From Bacillus tuaregi (GTDB lineage Bacteria > Bacillota > Bacilli > Bacillales > Cytobacillaceae): a DNA stretch of 60,054 nt. A program made the translations under genes and the position numbers. Positions 37,901 to 47,097 of the stretch are shown here, piece by piece. The notes below the pieces were generated by a model, which did not search any database, was not told the origin of the DNA, and saw only the letters and a program-made list of their open reading frames with translations. The first letter of the stretch is position 1; the number at the start of each line of letters is the position of its first letter. The stretch spans positions 4,307,112 through 4,367,165 of the forward strand of contig NZ_LT629731.1 in the NCBI RefSeq assembly GCF_900104575.1, given 5' to 3'.

Positions 37901-38468
37901 GCTTCCGAGTACGATCAATTCTGACATACACAACATCTTTCGCATCTGTTTCATATTCAAGCCATGCACCGCGGTTAGGAATAACAGTAGCTGTATAACC
38001 CTTTTTCCCATTTTTATCTAACTTGCCGCTATAGTAGACGCTAGGTGAACGCACAAGTTGGGAAACGATAACACGCTCTGCACCATTTATGACAAATGTG
38101 CCCGTTTCTGTCATTAGAGGGAAGTCACCCATAAAGACATCTTGGTCTTTGACCTCTCCTGTTTCTTTGTTTACAAGACGTACCTTCACACGCAATGGTG
38201 CGGAATATGTAACATCCCGTTCTTTCGATTCTGGAACAGAATACTTTGGATCGCCAAGACTATAATCAATAAATTCTAGAGAAAGATTACCTGTAAAATC
38301 TTCAATTGGTGAAATATCCTGGAACATTTCACGTAACCCTTCATCAAGAAACCACTGATAGGAAGAGGTTTGAATTTCAATGAGATTTGGTAATTCTAAA
38401 ACTTCACTGATTCGTGCGTAACTTCTTCGTTGGCGGTGTCGTCCATACTGAACTAGTTGACCTGTCAA
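34911..38468 (-). CDS. rpoB: RNA polymerase beta subunit
   Basis: 1185 aa. The rifampicin region [30 protein letters not shown] has the sensitive residues (D, H, S) intact. [13 protein letters not shown] lies near the active site; the tail is acidic. Start TTG ([17 protein letters not shown]) with AGGGGTGA upstream, as in B. subtilis; a GTG three codons earlier overlaps the Shine-Dalgarno and is rejected. Confidence 0.98.
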   Translation of the reverse strand: MTGQLVQYGRHRQRRSYARISEVLELPNLIEIQTSSYQWFLDEGLREMFQDISPIEDFTGNLSLEFIDYSLGDPKYSVPESKERDVTYSAPLRVKVRLVNKETGEVKDQDVFMGDFPLMTETGTFVINGAERVIVSQLVRSPSVYYSGKLDKNGKKGYTATVIPNRGAWLEYETDAKDVVYVRIDRTRKLPVTVLLRALGFGSDQEILDLIGDNEYLRNTLEKDNTEGTEKALLEIYERLRPGEPPTVDNAKSLLVSRFFDPKRYDLANVGRYKINKKLHIKNRLFGQRLAETLVDPETGEIIAEKGTLLDRRTLDRIIPNLENNIGFRTITPYGGVVEEEVVLQSVKIYAPNEDEKVINVISNAYVEEAVKHISPADIISSISYFFNLLHEVGNTDDIDHLGNRRLRSVGELLQNQFRIGLSRMERVVRERMSIQDTNTITPQQLINIRPVIASIKEFFGSSQLSQFMDQTNPLAELTHKRRLSALGPGGLTRERAGMEVRDVHYSHYGRMCPIETPEGPNIGLINSLSSFAKVNRFGFIETPYRKIDPDTGRVTNHIDYLTADEEDNYVVAQANSRLDENGAFLDEEVVSRFRGENTTVSRDRIDYMDVSPKQVVSAATACIPFLENDDSNRALMGANMQRQAVPLMQPEAPRVGTGMEYVSGKDSGAAVICKHEGIVEHVEAREVWVRRIQTIDGQEVKGDLDKYKLLKFIRSNQGTCYNQRPIVAVGNRVTKGEILADGPSMELGELALGRNVLVAFMTWDGYNYEDAIIMSERLVKDDVYTSIHIEEYESESRDTKLGPEEITRDIPNVGEDALRNLDERGIIRTGAEVKDGDLLVGKVTPKGVTELTAEERLLHAIFGEKAREVRDTSLRVPHGGGGIVLDVKVFNREDGDELPPGVNQLVRVYIVQKRKISAGDKMAGRHGNKGVISRILPEEDMPYLPDGTPVDIMLNPLGVPSRMNIGQVLELHLGMAARYLNIHVASPVFDGATEEDVWDTIEESGMASDAKTVLYDGRTGEPFDNRVSVGVMYMIKLAHMVDDKLHARSTGPYSLVTQQPLGGKAQFGGQRFGEMEVWALEAYGAAYTLQEILTVKSDDVVGRVKTYEAIVKGENVPEPGVPESFKVLIKELQSLGLDVKILSGDEEEIEMRDQEDEEEMQQAESITVAPEPQDVESEKVGLNE

Positions 38469-38686
38469 CTCATTCACCCCTCAAATCAAGCGTTATTAAT
38501 ATTTATTGCCATCCTGTAGCAAGGTTTTTCCCTAACCACAAGACAAAAAGAAAAAGGGTTTTTAACTCAAAAACCACATTCTCACATTACGACTATTATT
38601 TGGTTATTTTCTCCATACTAACCATTTTTTATACAACTTATTATAAAATTAGTAATAAAGAGAAATTAATCTATTGGCATTTTACA

Positions 38687-38715
38687 ATGCTATCACAACA
38701 GCAAGGGCTAGTCAA
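38687..38715 (-). promoter_or_regulatory. Candidate SigA promoter of rpoBC
   Basis: Minus strand TTGACT (38710-38715), 17 nt, TAGCAT (38687-38692), about 220 nt before rpoB. The intervening leader is AT-rich and holds no gene; it has a short repeat of GTTTTTGAGTTAAAAACC that can form a hairpin. Confidence 0.6.
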
Positions 38716-38753
38716 CGTTTTTCTACCAATTTGAAAAACATATTGACAACCAA

Positions 38754-39359
38754 CTAACTAACCTTCTTAGCCTTTATAATAAAGTAGCCTTTTTTCTTTT
38801 CGACTGTTTCCACCACATCAAATAGTTCAGAAAGCTTTGCAATCGTTGACGGTGCTCCCTGCTTCTTTTGAATGACAACCCAAAGCTCACCATCAGGTAG
38901 CAGAACCTGGCTGCTTTGCTCATAGATATCATGAACGACATCTTTACCAGCTCGGATTGGCGGATTGGTAAGAACGACAGCAAACTTCCTCCCCATTACA
39001 GCTGCTAAGCGGTCACTTTCGTAAACGTCTACATTATGTATCCCATTCAACTCACTATTCTCTTTCGCAAGACTTAGTGCTCGTAGATTCACATCAACCA
39101 TATGAACCTTACGATCTGACCATTGCTTTGCAATTGCAAGGCCGATAGGACCATAGCCGCAGCCTACATCCAATACATCACCAGGGATTTCCGGCATTTG
39201 AAAGGTTTCAATCAATAATCTTGACCCAAAGTCTACTTCGCTTTTAGAAAAAACCCCGTTATCCGTTTTAAAACGAAGACTCATTTCTCTTAATGTATAA
39301 TTCCATAGTTTCGGTTCACTCTCAACTTTTTGTGTTCGGGAATAATAATGCTCGGACAT
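38754..39359 (-). CDS. ybxB: RsmC-like class I SAM methyltransferase (YbxB)
   Basis: 201 aa. SAM-binding motif DVLDVGCGYGPIGLAIA and catalytic NPPIRAG (motif IV), with an N-terminal MSLRFKTDNGVFSKSEVDFG segment typical of the RsmC/RlmG methyltransferases acting on guanine N2 in rRNA. The exact substrate is unproven. It lies between rplL and rpoB in the same place as B. subtilis ybxB. Confidence 0.92.
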   Translation of the reverse strand: MSEHYYSRTQKVESEPKLWNYTLREMSLRFKTDNGVFSKSEVDFGSRLLIETFQMPEIPGDVLDVGCGYGPIGLAIAKQWSDRKVHMVDVNLRALSLAKENSELNGIHNVDVYESDRLAAVMGRKFAVVLTNPPIRAGKDVVHDIYEQSSQVLLPDGELWVVIQKKQGAPSTIAKLSELFDVVETVEKKKGYFIIKAKKVS

Positions 39360-39445
39360 GCTATCACCTCCGTTGGAGAATCATGAATAATTATTATATT
39401 ATTGAGGAATTAATTCTGTGCAGTATTCATATGAATGGATAGTAC

Positions 39446-39476
39446 AAAAAAAGCTCGCTTATATAGCGAGCTTTTT
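39446..39476 (-). terminator. Terminator after rplL
   Basis: AAAGCTCGCT/AGCGAGCTTT around ATATA, followed by T7, 10 nt after the rplL stop. Confidence 0.93.
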
Positions 39477-39486
39477 GTTGGAAAAA

Positions 39487-39849
39487 TTACTTAACTTCAA
39501 CGCCAGCTCCAACTTCTTCAAGCTTAGCTTTGATTTCTTCAGCTTCTTCTTTAGAAGCTCCTTCTTTAACTGGTTTTGGAGTGTTGTCAACAAGTTCTTT
39601 TGCTTCTTTAAGACCAAGACCTGTGATTTCACGTACCACTTTGATAACTTTGATTTTTTGGTCGCCTGCAGATGCAAGAACAACGTCAAATTCAGTTTTC
39701 TCTTCAGCAGCCGCACCAGCAGCGCCACCAACAACAGCTACAGGAGCTGCAGCAGTTACACCAAACTCTTCTTCGATTGCTTTTACTAGGTCATTGAATT
39801 CTAAAACAGTCATATTTTTAACCGCTTCAATGATTTGTTCTTTAGTCAT
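39487..39849 (-). CDS. rplL: 50S ribosomal protein L7/L12
   Basis: 120 aa. N-terminal dimerisation domain ([26 protein letters not shown]), Ala/Gly-rich hinge ([18 protein letters not shown]) and C-terminal factor-binding domain ([22 protein letters not shown]). Present in multiple copies on the L10 stalk; recruits EF-Tu and EF-G. Confidence 0.98.
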   Translation of the reverse strand: MTKEQIIEAVKNMTVLEFNDLVKAIEEEFGVTAAAPVAVVGGAAGAAAEEKTEFDVVLASAGDQKIKVIKVVREITGLGLKEAKELVDNTPKPVKEGASKEEAEEIKAKLEEVGAGVEVK

Positions 39850-39903
39850 GATTGAATTTCCTCCTTATTTTTTGGGTTTGAAATTTATTAAAGTACGATT
39901 AAC

Positions 39904-40404
39904 TTACGCGCTTTGTTCTTCCTTCTGATCTGCAACTGCCTTTGTAGCAAGAGCAAGGTTGCGGATAGGAGCTTGAAGTACGCTGAGTAACATAGAAAGT
40001 AAACCTTCGCGAGATGGAAGTTCAGCAAGAGCCTTAATTTCCTCAACTGTCGCAACGTTTCCTTCGATTACACCTGCTTTGATTTCTAATGCTTCGTGTT
40101 TCTTAGCGAAGTCATTGATGATTTTTGCAGGAGCAACTACATCTTCAGTACTGAAAGCAACCGCATTTGGACCTGTTAAAAATTCATTTAAACCAGAAAG
40201 TTCAACAGAGTCTGCTGCACGACGAGTCATTGTATTTTTGTATACTTTGAACTCGATGCCTGCATCACGAAGTTGTTTACGAAGTTCAGTTACTTCCGCA
40301 ACATTTAAACCACGGTAATCAACTACTACTGTTGATACACTTGATTTAAGTTTTTCAGCAATTTCGTCAACGATTTGTTTCTTTTGTTCAATAATGCTGC
40401 TCAT
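39904..40404 (-). CDS. rplJ: 50S ribosomal protein L10
   Basis: 166 aa. [22 protein letters not shown] start; [22 protein letters not shown]. The C-terminal helix anchors the L7/L12 dimers. The ATG after AGGAGGTGTAAAG is used; 32 upstream in-frame codons lie in the structured leader and are not protein. Confidence 0.98.
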   Translation of the reverse strand: MSSIIEQKKQIVDEIAEKLKSSVSTVVVDYRGLNVAEVTELRKQLRDAGIEFKVYKNTMTRRAADSVELSGLNEFLTGPNAVAFSTEDVVAPAKIINDFAKKHEALEIKAGVIEGNVATVEEIKALAELPSREGLLSMLLSVLQAPIRNLALATKAVADQKEEQSA

Positions 40405-40427
40405 CTTTACACCTCCTGTAAGAATTA

Positions 40428-40561
40428 CTGCATTTATACCAGACAATAAAATACCTCCATACTGGTACAGACATGGAGGTAGTATACAATAGCCGCTCAA
40501 AACGTGCGTTTAAAAATCTATCGTATGACCTCGGCAGGAAATTAAGCGTTTCAACACACCT
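40428..40561 (-). promoter_or_regulatory. L10 leader RNA with attenuator
   Basis: Minus-strand leader of rplJ. The 5' part holds a GCAGG...CCTGC stem enclosing GTGTTGAAACGCTTAATTT, consistent with the L10(L12)4 binding site; the 3' part holds TACCTCCAT/ATGGAGGTA with a 12-nt loop followed by TTTTATT, a terminator-like attenuator. Position and form fit the known Firmicute L10 leader, in which excess L10-L12 reduces its own synthesis. By eye only. Confidence 0.75.
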
Positions 40562-40603
40562 GCTGTCTTCGGTACAAATGTTATTTTTTTAACAACAGAC
40601 TCT

Positions 40604-40632
40604 ATTATAGGAAATAGAGTCAAGGTTGTCAA
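40604..40632 (-). promoter_or_regulatory. SigA promoter of rplJ-rplL
   Basis: Minus strand consensus TTGACA (40627-40632), 17 nt, TATAAT (40604-40609), right after rplA. A 9-bp inverted repeat GACTCTATT/AATAGAGTC (40598-40621) straddles the -10. Confidence 0.9.
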
Positions 40633-40647
40633 CATTTATTTTATATA

Positions 40648-41343
40648 TTATTTACCTGCTGTAGCAGGATCGATTTTCACACTTGGTCCCATTGTTGATG
40701 TAATCGCTACATTCTTCATGTAAGTTCCTTTTGCAGCTGCAGGCTTAACCTTCATCATTGTATCGAAAATTGTATTGAAGTTCTCAACAAGCTTTTCGTT
40801 TTCAAATGAAGCTTTACCGATAGGAACATGGATGTTACCAGCTTTATCAACACGGTATTCTACTTTACCAGCTTTGATTTCGTTAACTGCTCTTGTAACG
40901 TCGAAAGTTACTGTTCCTGTTTTAGGGTTTGGCATTAAACCTTTTGGTCCTAATGTACGACCGAGTTTACCAACTTCACCCATCATGTCAGGTGTAGCAA
41001 CGATTACATCAAACTCGAACCAACCTTGGTTAATTTTGTTGATGTATTCAGAATCTCCCACGTAATCTGCACCAGCAGCTTCTGCTTCTTTAGCTTTTTC
41101 ACCTTTAGCGAATACTAGGACTCTTTGAGTTTTACCAGTTCCGTTAGGAAGTACAACTGCTCCACGGATTTGTTGGTCTGCTTTCTTAGGGTCAACTCCT
41201 AAACGGAATGCCACTTCTACAGATGCATCAAATTTTGTGAAGCTTGTTTGTTTAACAAGTTCTACTGCCTCACCGATAGGGTAAGCCTTTGTACGGTCAA
41301 TTAGCTTTGCAGCTTCAACATACTTCTTACCTTTTTTAGCCAT
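40648..41343 (-). CDS. rplA: 50S ribosomal protein L1
   Basis: 231 aa. [19 protein letters not shown] start; the core [19 protein letters not shown] is diagnostic. Forms the mobile L1 stalk that guides E-site tRNA. Last gene of rplK-rplA. Confidence 0.98.
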   Translation of the reverse strand: MAKKGKKYVEAAKLIDRTKAYPIGEAVELVKQTSFTKFDASVEVAFRLGVDPKKADQQIRGAVVLPNGTGKTQRVLVFAKGEKAKEAEAAGADYVGDSEYINKINQGWFEFDVIVATPDMMGEVGKLGRTLGPKGLMPNPKTGTVTFDVTRAVNEIKAGKVEYRVDKAGNIHVPIGKASFENEKLVENFNTIFDTMMKVKPAAAKGTYMKNVAITSTMGPSVKIDPATAGK

Positions 41344-41434
41344 TTTAAATTTCCTCCTATATTGTGGTTTTAGCGGAATTTCCTCCCACGTAAAAAGCGA
41401 ATCGCTTATTTCAGCGATATAGGTAAACAGATAT

Positions 41435-41473
41435 AAAGGTTGCGAGTAGAACTAATTCATCCCCGCAACCTTT
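41435..41473 (-). promoter_or_regulatory. Hairpin in the rplK-rplA gap
   Basis: AAAGGTTGCG/CGCAACCTTT, ten pairs with a loop of about 19 nt, 30 nt after rplK. No T-run follows on the transcribed strand, so it is a processing, stability or regulatory element rather than a full terminator. Confidence 0.55.
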
Positions 41474-41500
41474 TTGTTAAACCATCATTTACTGCATGGA

Positions 41501-41926
41501 TTAGTCTTCGATAACGATGCCCATGCTGCGTGCAGTACCTTCAACCATACGCATAGCTGCTTCAACGTTTGCTGCATTTAAATCAGGCATTTTTGTTTCA
41601 GCAATCTCGCGTACCTTGTCACGCTTAACTGTAGCTACTTTATTACGATTTGGTTCACCAGAACCAGATTCGATTCCAGCTGCTTTTTTAAGTAAAACAG
41701 CAGCAGGAGGAGTTTTCGTAATAAATGTAAATGAACGGTCCTCGAATACCGTGATTTCAACCGGAATGATTAATCCAGCTTGTTCAGCTGTACGAGCGTT
41801 AAACTCCTTACAGAATCCCATGATGTTAACACCGGCTTGACCAAGAGCAGGACCAACTGGTGGAGCTGGATTAGCTTTAGCTGCAGGGATTTGTAATTTA
41901 ACAACTTTAATTACTTTTTTAGCCAC
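41501..41926 (-). CDS. rplK: 50S ribosomal protein L11
   Basis: 141 aa. [26 protein letters not shown]: the N-terminal thiostrepton-binding, factor-interacting domain; the C-terminal domain binds 23S rRNA (GTARSMGI). Start GTG (MAKKVIK) behind GGAGGTGTGTCTC; a GTG three codons earlier is inside the Shine-Dalgarno and is rejected. Confidence 0.97.
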   Translation of the reverse strand: MAKKVIKVVKLQIPAAKANPAPPVGPALGQAGVNIMGFCKEFNARTAEQAGLIIPVEITVFEDRSFTFITKTPPAAVLLKKAAGIESGSGEPNRNKVATVKRDKVREIAETKMPDLNAANVEAAMRMVEGTARSMGIVIED

Positions 41927-42030
41927 GAGACACACCTCCTTAAGTCCGTGATGTGGTAATAGGGGCCTTGTTTATTAAGTCCCTCCCACTCAATCTATCG
42001 TCTCTATTCTAAAATAAAGAACTTTATTAG

Positions 42031-42054
42031 TGTCCCGTATTTTCATTCGGGACA
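42031..42054 (-). promoter_or_regulatory. Hairpin in the rplK 5' UTR
   Basis: TGTCCCG/CGGGACA with a 10-nt loop lies just downstream of the rplK promoter start site and about 105 nt before rplK. It is followed by A/T-mixed sequence, not a T-run. A leader element or weak terminator; function not established. Confidence 0.5.
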
Positions 42055-42068
42055 TACTGACCTTTGAA

Positions 42069-42097
42069 ATATTACCACTTTTTCATTTTGATTTCAA
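42069..42097 (-). promoter_or_regulatory. Candidate SigA promoter of rplK-rplA
   Basis: Minus strand TTGAAA (42092-42097), 17 nt, TAATAT (42069-42074), just after the nusG stop. Confidence 0.75.
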
Positions 42098-42107
42098 GTT
42101 CTTCATG

Positions 42108-42641
42108 TTATATTTTTTCAACTTGTGTATATTCAAGCTCTACCGGCGTATCCCGACCAAACATATTGACGAGTACTTTAATTTTCGCTTTGTCTTTGTC
42201 AATTTCCTCAATAGAGCCTTCAAAGTTGGCAAACGGGCCTTCCTTTACCTTGACGATTTCGCCAATTTCAAAGTCAATATCCACCCGTCTTTCATCAACA
42301 CCTAAATGCTTTAGAATGGAATTAATTTCATCAGGCATTAACGGAGTCGGCTTTGAACCAGCACCTGCAGATCCCACAAATCCCGTTACACCTGGTGTAT
42401 TTCGAACAACATACCAGGAATCATCGGTCATAACTAGCTCAACTAGTACGTAACCAGGAAACACCTTTCGTTTTACAACCTTTTTCTTTCCATTTTTAAC
42501 ATCTGTTTCCTCTTCTTCTGGTACAATAACGCGGAAGATTTTATCCTGCATCGCCATTGATTCTACACGTTTTTCCAAATTTGCCTTTACTTTGTTCTCA
42601 TAGCCTGAGTACGTATGGACAACATACCAATTTTTTTCCAT
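42108..42641 (-). CDS. nusG: Transcription termination/antitermination factor NusG
   Basis: 177 aa. NGN domain (EKNWYVVHTYSGYENKV; FPGYVLVELVMTDDSWYVVRNTPGV) that binds the polymerase clamp helices, and a C-terminal KOW domain (GEIVKVKEGPFANFEGSIEEID). In Bacillus, NusG promotes sequence-specific pausing. Between secE and rplK. Confidence 0.98.
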   Translation of the reverse strand: MEKNWYVVHTYSGYENKVKANLEKRVESMAMQDKIFRVIVPEEEETDVKNGKKKVVKRKVFPGYVLVELVMTDDSWYVVRNTPGVTGFVGSAGAGSKPTPLMPDEINSILKHLGVDERRVDIDFEIGEIVKVKEGPFANFEGSIEEIDKDKAKIKVLVNMFGRDTPVELEYTQVEKI

Positions 42642-42735
42642 TCAAGGGGACTATATGTCCTTCCCTCCCTGTATATTAAGTTGTGGTTTTTATTGTTTTT
42701 CAAACCCGCGGATGAAAAACTTTCCATTACAAATC

Positions 42736-42758
42736 AAAAAACCCGTTTCCGGGCTTTG
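42736..42758 (-). terminator. Intrinsic terminator in the secE-nusG gap
   Basis: Minus strand AAAGCCCG-GAAA-CGGGTTTTTT: a compact tetraloop hairpin with a T6 tail inside a 168-nt gap between secE and nusG. It is unexpected, because these genes are normally cotranscribed without interruption; it may act as a partial terminator or attenuator. Confidence 0.7.
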
Positions 42759-42809
42759 TAAAGTTTTCCTAATGTTTCTATCCCCCATTATACCATCTGT
42801 TGCTGGGAG

Positions 42810-42992
42810 TTATTCAAGAATTAATCGAATCAATTCAGAAATACCTAAATCAATAACAGCGAAAAAGACTGAAAAGAATGTCACAGTAGCAAGAACAGTA
42901 ACCGTGTAGTTGGTAAGGTCCTTGCGCTTTGGCCAGCTTACCTTTCTCATTTCACGTCCAACTTCACGGAAAAATTTCACGATGCGTTGCAT
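42810..42992 (-). CDS. secE: Preprotein translocase subunit SecE
   Basis: 60 aa. Amphipathic start FFREVGREMRKVSWPKRKDL (the family signature) then one membrane segment (about residues 29-53). Stabilises SecY in the Sec channel. 50 nt behind rpmG. Confidence 0.98.
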   Translation of the reverse strand: MQRIVKFFREVGREMRKVSWPKRKDLTNYTVTVLATVTFFSVFFAVIDLGISELIRLILE

Positions 42993-43042
42993 TTCGTAAC
43001 CTCCAAACTGAAGTGATGCTTTGTTCTATCTATGAAAAGTAG

Positions 43043-43186
43043 CTATTTCGTTTCACGGTGTACTGTATGAGCCTGACATTGATCACAATGCTTTTTCAAT
43101 TCAAGACGTTCCGAATCTTTCTTACTCATCGTTGTGTAGTTTCTTGATCCACACTTCGAACATGCAAGAATAACTTTTTTTCTCAT
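43043..43186 (-). CDS. rpmG: 50S ribosomal protein L33 (zinc form)
   Basis: 47 aa: [20 protein letters not shown] ... [15 protein letters not shown]. Cys9, Cys12, Cys34 and Cys37 form the zinc site, i.e. the C+ type. Start ATG after a GGGTG-type ribosome binding site. Heads the rpmG-secE-nusG unit between sigH and secE, as in other bacilli. Too short for many gene finders. Confidence 0.95.
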   Translation of the reverse strand: MRKKVILACSKCGSRNYTTMSKKDSERLELKKHCDQCQAHTVHRETK

Positions 43187-43221
43187 TCCGCACCCACTCT
43201 AGCTTCTTTTATATCTATAAA

Positions 43222-43250
43222 AATGTAACATGGCGTGCAAGACATGTCAA
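43222..43250 (-). promoter_or_regulatory. Candidate SigA promoter of rpmG-secE-nusG
   Basis: Minus strand perfect TTGACA (43245-43250), 17 nt, TACATT (43222-43227), shortly after the sigH stop. Confidence 0.7.
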
Positions 43251-43281
43251 TAACAGGGAATTCACGACAAAACTTATTTTA

Positions 43282-43941
43282 TCATTGTGAGAATTCTCTG
43301 ATTTCTAAGTATCGTTCAAGCTTCCGCTTCACGCGCTGTAGGGCATTATCAATCGACTTTACATGTCGATTTAGTTCTTCCGAGATTTCCTGATAGGACT
43401 GCCCATCCAAATATAGAGCAAGAACCTTTCTCTCAAGGTCACTTAATAGCTCTGCCATTTTTATTTCTATATGGTCAAACTCTTCCTGGTTAATAATCAA
43501 TTCCTCAGGGTCTAGCACCTTTGCACCTGAAATGACGTCCATTAACGTGCGATCCGATTCTTCATCATAAATTGGCTTATCTAAGGATACATAAGAATTT
43601 AACGGTATATGCTTTTGTCTAGTTGCTGTTTTTATTGCCGTAATGATTTGCCTTGTTATACACAACTCTGCAAAGGCTTTAAAGGATGACAGCTTGTCCT
43701 CTTTGAAATCACGTATTGCTTTAAATAAACCAATCATGCCTTCTTGAACAATATCCTCCCGGTCTGCTCCAATTAAAAAATATGATCGCGCTTTTGCTCG
43801 TACAAAATTTCGATATTTATGAATCAAAAAATCAAGTGCTTCACTTTCTCCCTTGTGCACTAAATCAATAATCTCCTCATCCTCAAGTTGCAAATATTGA
43901 ACGTTACTGTCGTTAAGCTTTGTCCCGATGTAAGAATTCAA
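43282..43941 (-). CDS. sigH: RNA polymerase sigma factor SigH (Spo0H)
   Basis: 219 aa sigma-70 family. Region 2 (ALDFLIHKYRNFVRAKARSYFLIGADREDIVQEGMIG) and region 4 with HTH (SYQEISEELNRHVKSIDNALQRVKRKL). Directs the transition to stationary phase, competence and early sporulation. The start is TTG (MNSYIGTKL) with GGGGGGA eight nt upstream, giving the expected length; an ATG-type start further upstream would add 17 unrelated residues. Confidence 0.96.
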   Translation of the reverse strand: MNSYIGTKLNDSNVQYLQLEDEEIIDLVHKGESEALDFLIHKYRNFVRAKARSYFLIGADREDIVQEGMIGLFKAIRDFKEDKLSSFKAFAELCITRQIITAIKTATRQKHIPLNSYVSLDKPIYDEESDRTLMDVISGAKVLDPEELIINQEEFDHIEIKMAELLSDLERKVLALYLDGQSYQEISEELNRHVKSIDNALQRVKRKLERYLEIREFSQ

Positions 43942-44015
43942 CTCAGATCCCCCCGACCGCAAAAGCATGATTAGAGTTATTATACAGCACATTTTTTTCC
44001 AACGTCAACCAGTCA

Positions 44016-44522
44016 CTACCGTTCTCGACGCCATTTTTCGAAAATTTCAGCCAATTCCTTACTAAGCGGAATTTTCGAGAGCGGCCTTTTCTGTTCAATT
44101 TTCTTTACTTTAAGTTCAATACCCTTTTCGATCATCTTCATCTCAATAAGCAGTTCCCGAGCTGACTTTCGTAATGCTCCCTGCCCAAAAATCGCCCACT
44201 GCTCCGTAAAATCTGATGTTGCCACATGTATTTGCGTTCTGCGATTACTCAAACCAATAGCAAGCTTTTCAATTCTTTCATCAGCTGTTTCATTTTCCTT
44301 TGTAAAGATAACCTCGACCTGATAATTTTTATATTTTTTCTCCAGCCCCTGAACTCCGTAGGCATCAAAAACAATAATGACCCGGAAACCTGTATAGGCT
44401 TGATATTCAGCCATCTTTTCGACGAGCAAATCCCTTGCGGCGGCTAAATCCTTGTTTTTAAATTCCTGAAGGTCAGGCCATGCGCCAATAATGTTATATC
44501 CGTCCACCAACAAAATATCCAT
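44016..44522 (-). CDS. rae1: Ribosome-associated endoribonuclease Rae1 (YacP, NYN domain)
   Basis: 168 aa PIN-like NYN domain: DILLVDGYNIIGAWPDL at the start, FDAYGVQG, ETADERIEKLA, VATSDFTEQWA with the acidic active-site residues. Known in B. subtilis to cut mRNAs in the ribosomal A site in a translation-dependent way. Basic C-terminus. 2 nt after rlmB. Confidence 0.94.
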   Translation of the reverse strand: MDILLVDGYNIIGAWPDLQEFKNKDLAAARDLLVEKMAEYQAYTGFRVIIVFDAYGVQGLEKKYKNYQVEVIFTKENETADERIEKLAIGLSNRRTQIHVATSDFTEQWAIFGQGALRKSARELLIEMKMIEKGIELKVKKIEQKRPLSKIPLSKELAEIFEKWRRER

Positions 44523-44524
44523 CT

Positions 44525-45274
44525 CTATCCCTCGAGTGGGTTGCGTTTTCGATATACCTCATACATTAGCAATGCAGCAGCAACGGAAGCGTTAAGTGAC
44601 GTTACCTTTCCTGCCATTGGTAGCTTAATTAGAAAATCACATTTGTCACGAACAAGCCGGCCCATCCCTTTACCTTCACTGCCTATTACAAGACCAAGCG
44701 GCATTGTCCCATCAAACTGTCGATAATCTTCCTTCCCCTTAGCATCGGTCCCCACAATCCAAATGCCTCTCTCTTTTAGTTCATCAATCGTTCTGGCCAT
44801 ATTAGTTACTCTGACAACCGGGATATGTTCGATTGCACCGGTAGAAGCCTTTGCGACTGTTGCCGTTAAACCTACAGCCCGCCGCTTTGGAATAATAATT
44901 CCATGGGCACCGGTCGCATCAGCAGTTCTCATAATAGAGCCTAAATTATGCGGATCTTCAATTTCATCAAGTAGCATAAAGAATGGAGTTTCGTTCCTCT
45001 TTTCAGCATTTGAAAATAAATCATTGATTTCTGCATATTGGTAGGCCGCAACTTGCGCTAATACCCCTTGATGATTTCCTTCTACTAAACTATCCAGCTT
45101 CTTTTTTGGAACAAACTGTACAAGTACATTCTGCTCCTTAGCCATGCTTGTTACTTGCTGCATCTGACCGCGTTGTGAGCCTTCTGCAATTAAGATTTTG
45201 TTAATGTCCCGCTCTGATTTTAACGCTTCAATAACAGGGTTCTTTCCCATGATGTAATCATGATCATGCATCAT
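44525..45274 (-). CDS. rlmB: 23S rRNA (guanosine-2'-O-)-methyltransferase RlmB
   Basis: 249 aa SPOUT enzyme. N-terminal substrate-binding domain (GKNPVIEALKSERDINKIL) and knotted C-terminal domain with motif 1 DEIEDPHNLGSIMRTADA, motif 2 LVIGSEGKGMGRLV and motif 3 IPMAGKVTSLNASVAAALLMYE-like residues (KLPMAGKVTSLNASVA). Methylates Gm2251 (E. coli numbering). Overlaps mrnC by 11 nt. Confidence 0.96.
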   Translation of the reverse strand: MMHDHDYIMGKNPVIEALKSERDINKILIAEGSQRGQMQQVTSMAKEQNVLVQFVPKKKLDSLVEGNHQGVLAQVAAYQYAEINDLFSNAEKRNETPFFMLLDEIEDPHNLGSIMRTADATGAHGIIIPKRRAVGLTATVAKASTGAIEHIPVVRVTNMARTIDELKERGIWIVGTDAKGKEDYRQFDGTMPLGLVIGSEGKGMGRLVRDKCDFLIKLPMAGKVTSLNASVAAALLMYEVYRKRNPLEG

Positions 45275-45695
45275 GTCCCCCGCCTCCTTTCATCCCATCA
45301 ATCAGTTGAAAAGCATAGTTGATAATTTCCTCGAGCCTCTCATTATTTCCAGCCAAATACAACGAGCCGAGCAATGCCTCGAAGGCAGTACTATACCGAT
45401 ACGTCTGCACATCCGTATTTTTCGGAACGGAACCTGACTTTGCGTTCCGTCCCCTTTTAATAATCACTATTTCCTCGTCGCTAAAATAGCCTTCCTCCAT
45501 CATATGGTGAAGCACACTTGATTGAGCCTTTGCAGATACATACCTCGTAGCAGCCCGATGTAGCAAATGCGGTTTAACCTGGCCATTTTGCAGTAAATGA
45601 TAGCGTACATACGTTTCAAATACCGCATCTCCCATATAAGCAAGAGCTAGGCTATTTAACAGCTTTTCATTTACCTTTTGATCATAATGCAGCAT
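45264..45695 (-). CDS. mrnC: Mini-ribonuclease III MrnC
   Basis: 143 aa RNase III catalytic domain without a dsRNA-binding domain; LALAYMGDAVFETYV contains the catalytic Asp23, and YRYSTAFEALLGSLYL the second acidic motif. Trims the ends of 23S rRNA precursor in B. subtilis. The long stem-loops next to the 23S genes are potential substrates. 4 nt after cysS. Confidence 0.95.
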   Translation of the reverse strand: MLHYDQKVNEKLLNSLALAYMGDAVFETYVRYHLLQNGQVKPHLLHRAATRYVSAKAQSSVLHHMMEEGYFSDEEIVIIKRGRNAKSGSVPKNTDVQTYRYSTAFEALLGSLYLAGNNERLEEIINYAFQLIDGMKGGGGHDA

Positions 45696-45699
45696 TCCT

Positions 45700-47097
45700 T
45701 TAGCCTCTTTTCCATCTCGTACCTTGAGGTGTATCTTCTAAAATGATATTTAAATCCTTTAATTGATCACGGATTTGGTCTGCAAGTTGAAAATCACGGT
45801 CCTTACGGGCTTGAATTCTCTTTTCTATCAATGCCTCAATCTCTTCATCAAGCAGTTCTTCCTGCTTTAACTGCAAGCCTAAGACCTGTGTCAGTTCTTC
45901 GAATAGCTTCATAAAGCTATCAATAACCTCAATATCCGTTGTCTTCTCCATTATATAACGGTTAGCAAGACTGGATAGTTCAAAAAGAACCGAAATAGCG
46001 TTTGCTGTATTAAAATCATCATCCATTTGTTGAATAAATTGACCGCGAAGGCTATTTATTTCTTCCACCCAGGTGCTGTTGTCATTCGTTAGGTTTGTGC
46101 TTGATTCCTTTCTGTGACTTAGGTTTTGGTAGGATGTTTTAATACGCTCTAAGCCAGCACGAGTGTTCTCTAATAACTCATCACTGTAATTGATTGGATG
46201 ACGGTAATGAACAGATAACATAAACATACGTAACACCTGCGGATCATGACGCTTAATAATGTCATGAACCAGCACGAAGTTACCAAGTGATTTTGACATT
46301 TTCTCATTATTAATATTGATATAGCCATTATGCATCCAATAACGGGCAAATGATTTACCCGTTAAGGCCTCGGATTGGGCAATCTCATTTTCATGGTGTG
46401 GGAAGGTTAGATCCTGTCCGCCGGCATGAATATCAATTGTATCACCTAGGTACTTTCTCGCCATTGCTGAGCATTCAATATGCCAGCCAGGTCTTCCTTT
46501 TCCCCATGGGCTTTCCCAATAGATTTCTCCTTCCTTTGCTGCCTTCCATAGAGCGAAGTCAAGAGAATCCTGTTTCTTCTCACCAACTGCAATTCGGGCC
46601 CCTACACGCAACTCATCAATAGACTGATGCGAAAGCTTGCCGTACCCTTCAAAGCTACGGGTATGGAAATAAACATCTCCTTCCGACTCATAGGCATATC
46701 CCTTTTCAATTAATGTTTGAATAAAATCAATAATAATATCCATGTTTTCCGTTACACGAGGATGGACATCTGCCTTTTTACAGCCTAATGCACTAACATC
46801 TTCAAAATAGGCTTCAATAAAACGGTTTGCAATCGTTGGTACATCTTCTCCAATTTCATTCGCCGCTCTGATTAATTTATCATCGACATCCGTAAAATTG
46901 GATATATATTGAACCTCGTAGCCTCGGTAATCCAAATATCTTCTAACCGTATCAAATACAATCGCTGGGCGTGCGTTACCAATATGGATATAGTTATATA
47001 CAGTCGGGCCGCACACATACATTTTTACTTTCCCTTCCTCAAGCGGAATAAATTCCTCCTTTTTTCTTGTCAGGGTATTATAAATTTGAATAGTCAT
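45700..47097 (-). CDS. cysS: Cysteinyl-tRNA synthetase
   Basis: 465 aa class I synthetase. [11 protein letters not shown] (HIGH motif at 38-41), zinc ligands including Cys29, the WHIECSAMA site, and [10 protein letters not shown] (KMSKS). Charges tRNA-Cys. Overlaps cysE by 20 nt; both are behind the Cys T-box so synthesis responds to uncharged tRNA-Cys. Confidence 0.98.
   Translation of the reverse strand: MTIQIYNTLTRKKEEFIPLEEGKVKMYVCGPTVYNYIHIGNARPAIVFDTVRRYLDYRGYEVQYISNFTDVDDKLIRAANEIGEDVPTIANRFIEAYFEDVSALGCKKADVHPRVTENMDIIIDFIQTLIEKGYAYESEGDVYFHTRSFEGYGKLSHQSIDELRVGARIAVGEKKQDSLDFALWKAAKEGEIYWESPWGKGRPGWHIECSAMARKYLGDTIDIHAGGQDLTFPHHENEIAQSEALTGKSFARYWMHNGYININNEKMSKSLGNFVLVHDIIKRHDPQVLRMFMLSVHYRHPINYSDELLENTRAGLERIKTSYQNLSHRKESSTNLTNDNSTWVEEINSLRGQFIQQMDDDFNTANAISVLFELSSLANRYIMEKTTDIEVIDSFMKLFEELTQVLGLQLKQEELLDEEIEALIEKRIQARKDRDFQLADQIRDQLKDLNIILEDTPQGTRWKRG

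Noticed and set aside
39459-39734. Lys/Leu-rich 91-codon frame overlapping rplL on the same strand
   Set aside because: It is the low-complexity shifted frame of the rplL hinge and C-terminal domain; rplL has all expected motifs and start signals.
40405-40500. 32-codon in-frame extension of rplJ
   Set aside because: It coincides with the L10 leader attenuator; the real start has AGGAGGTG immediately upstream.
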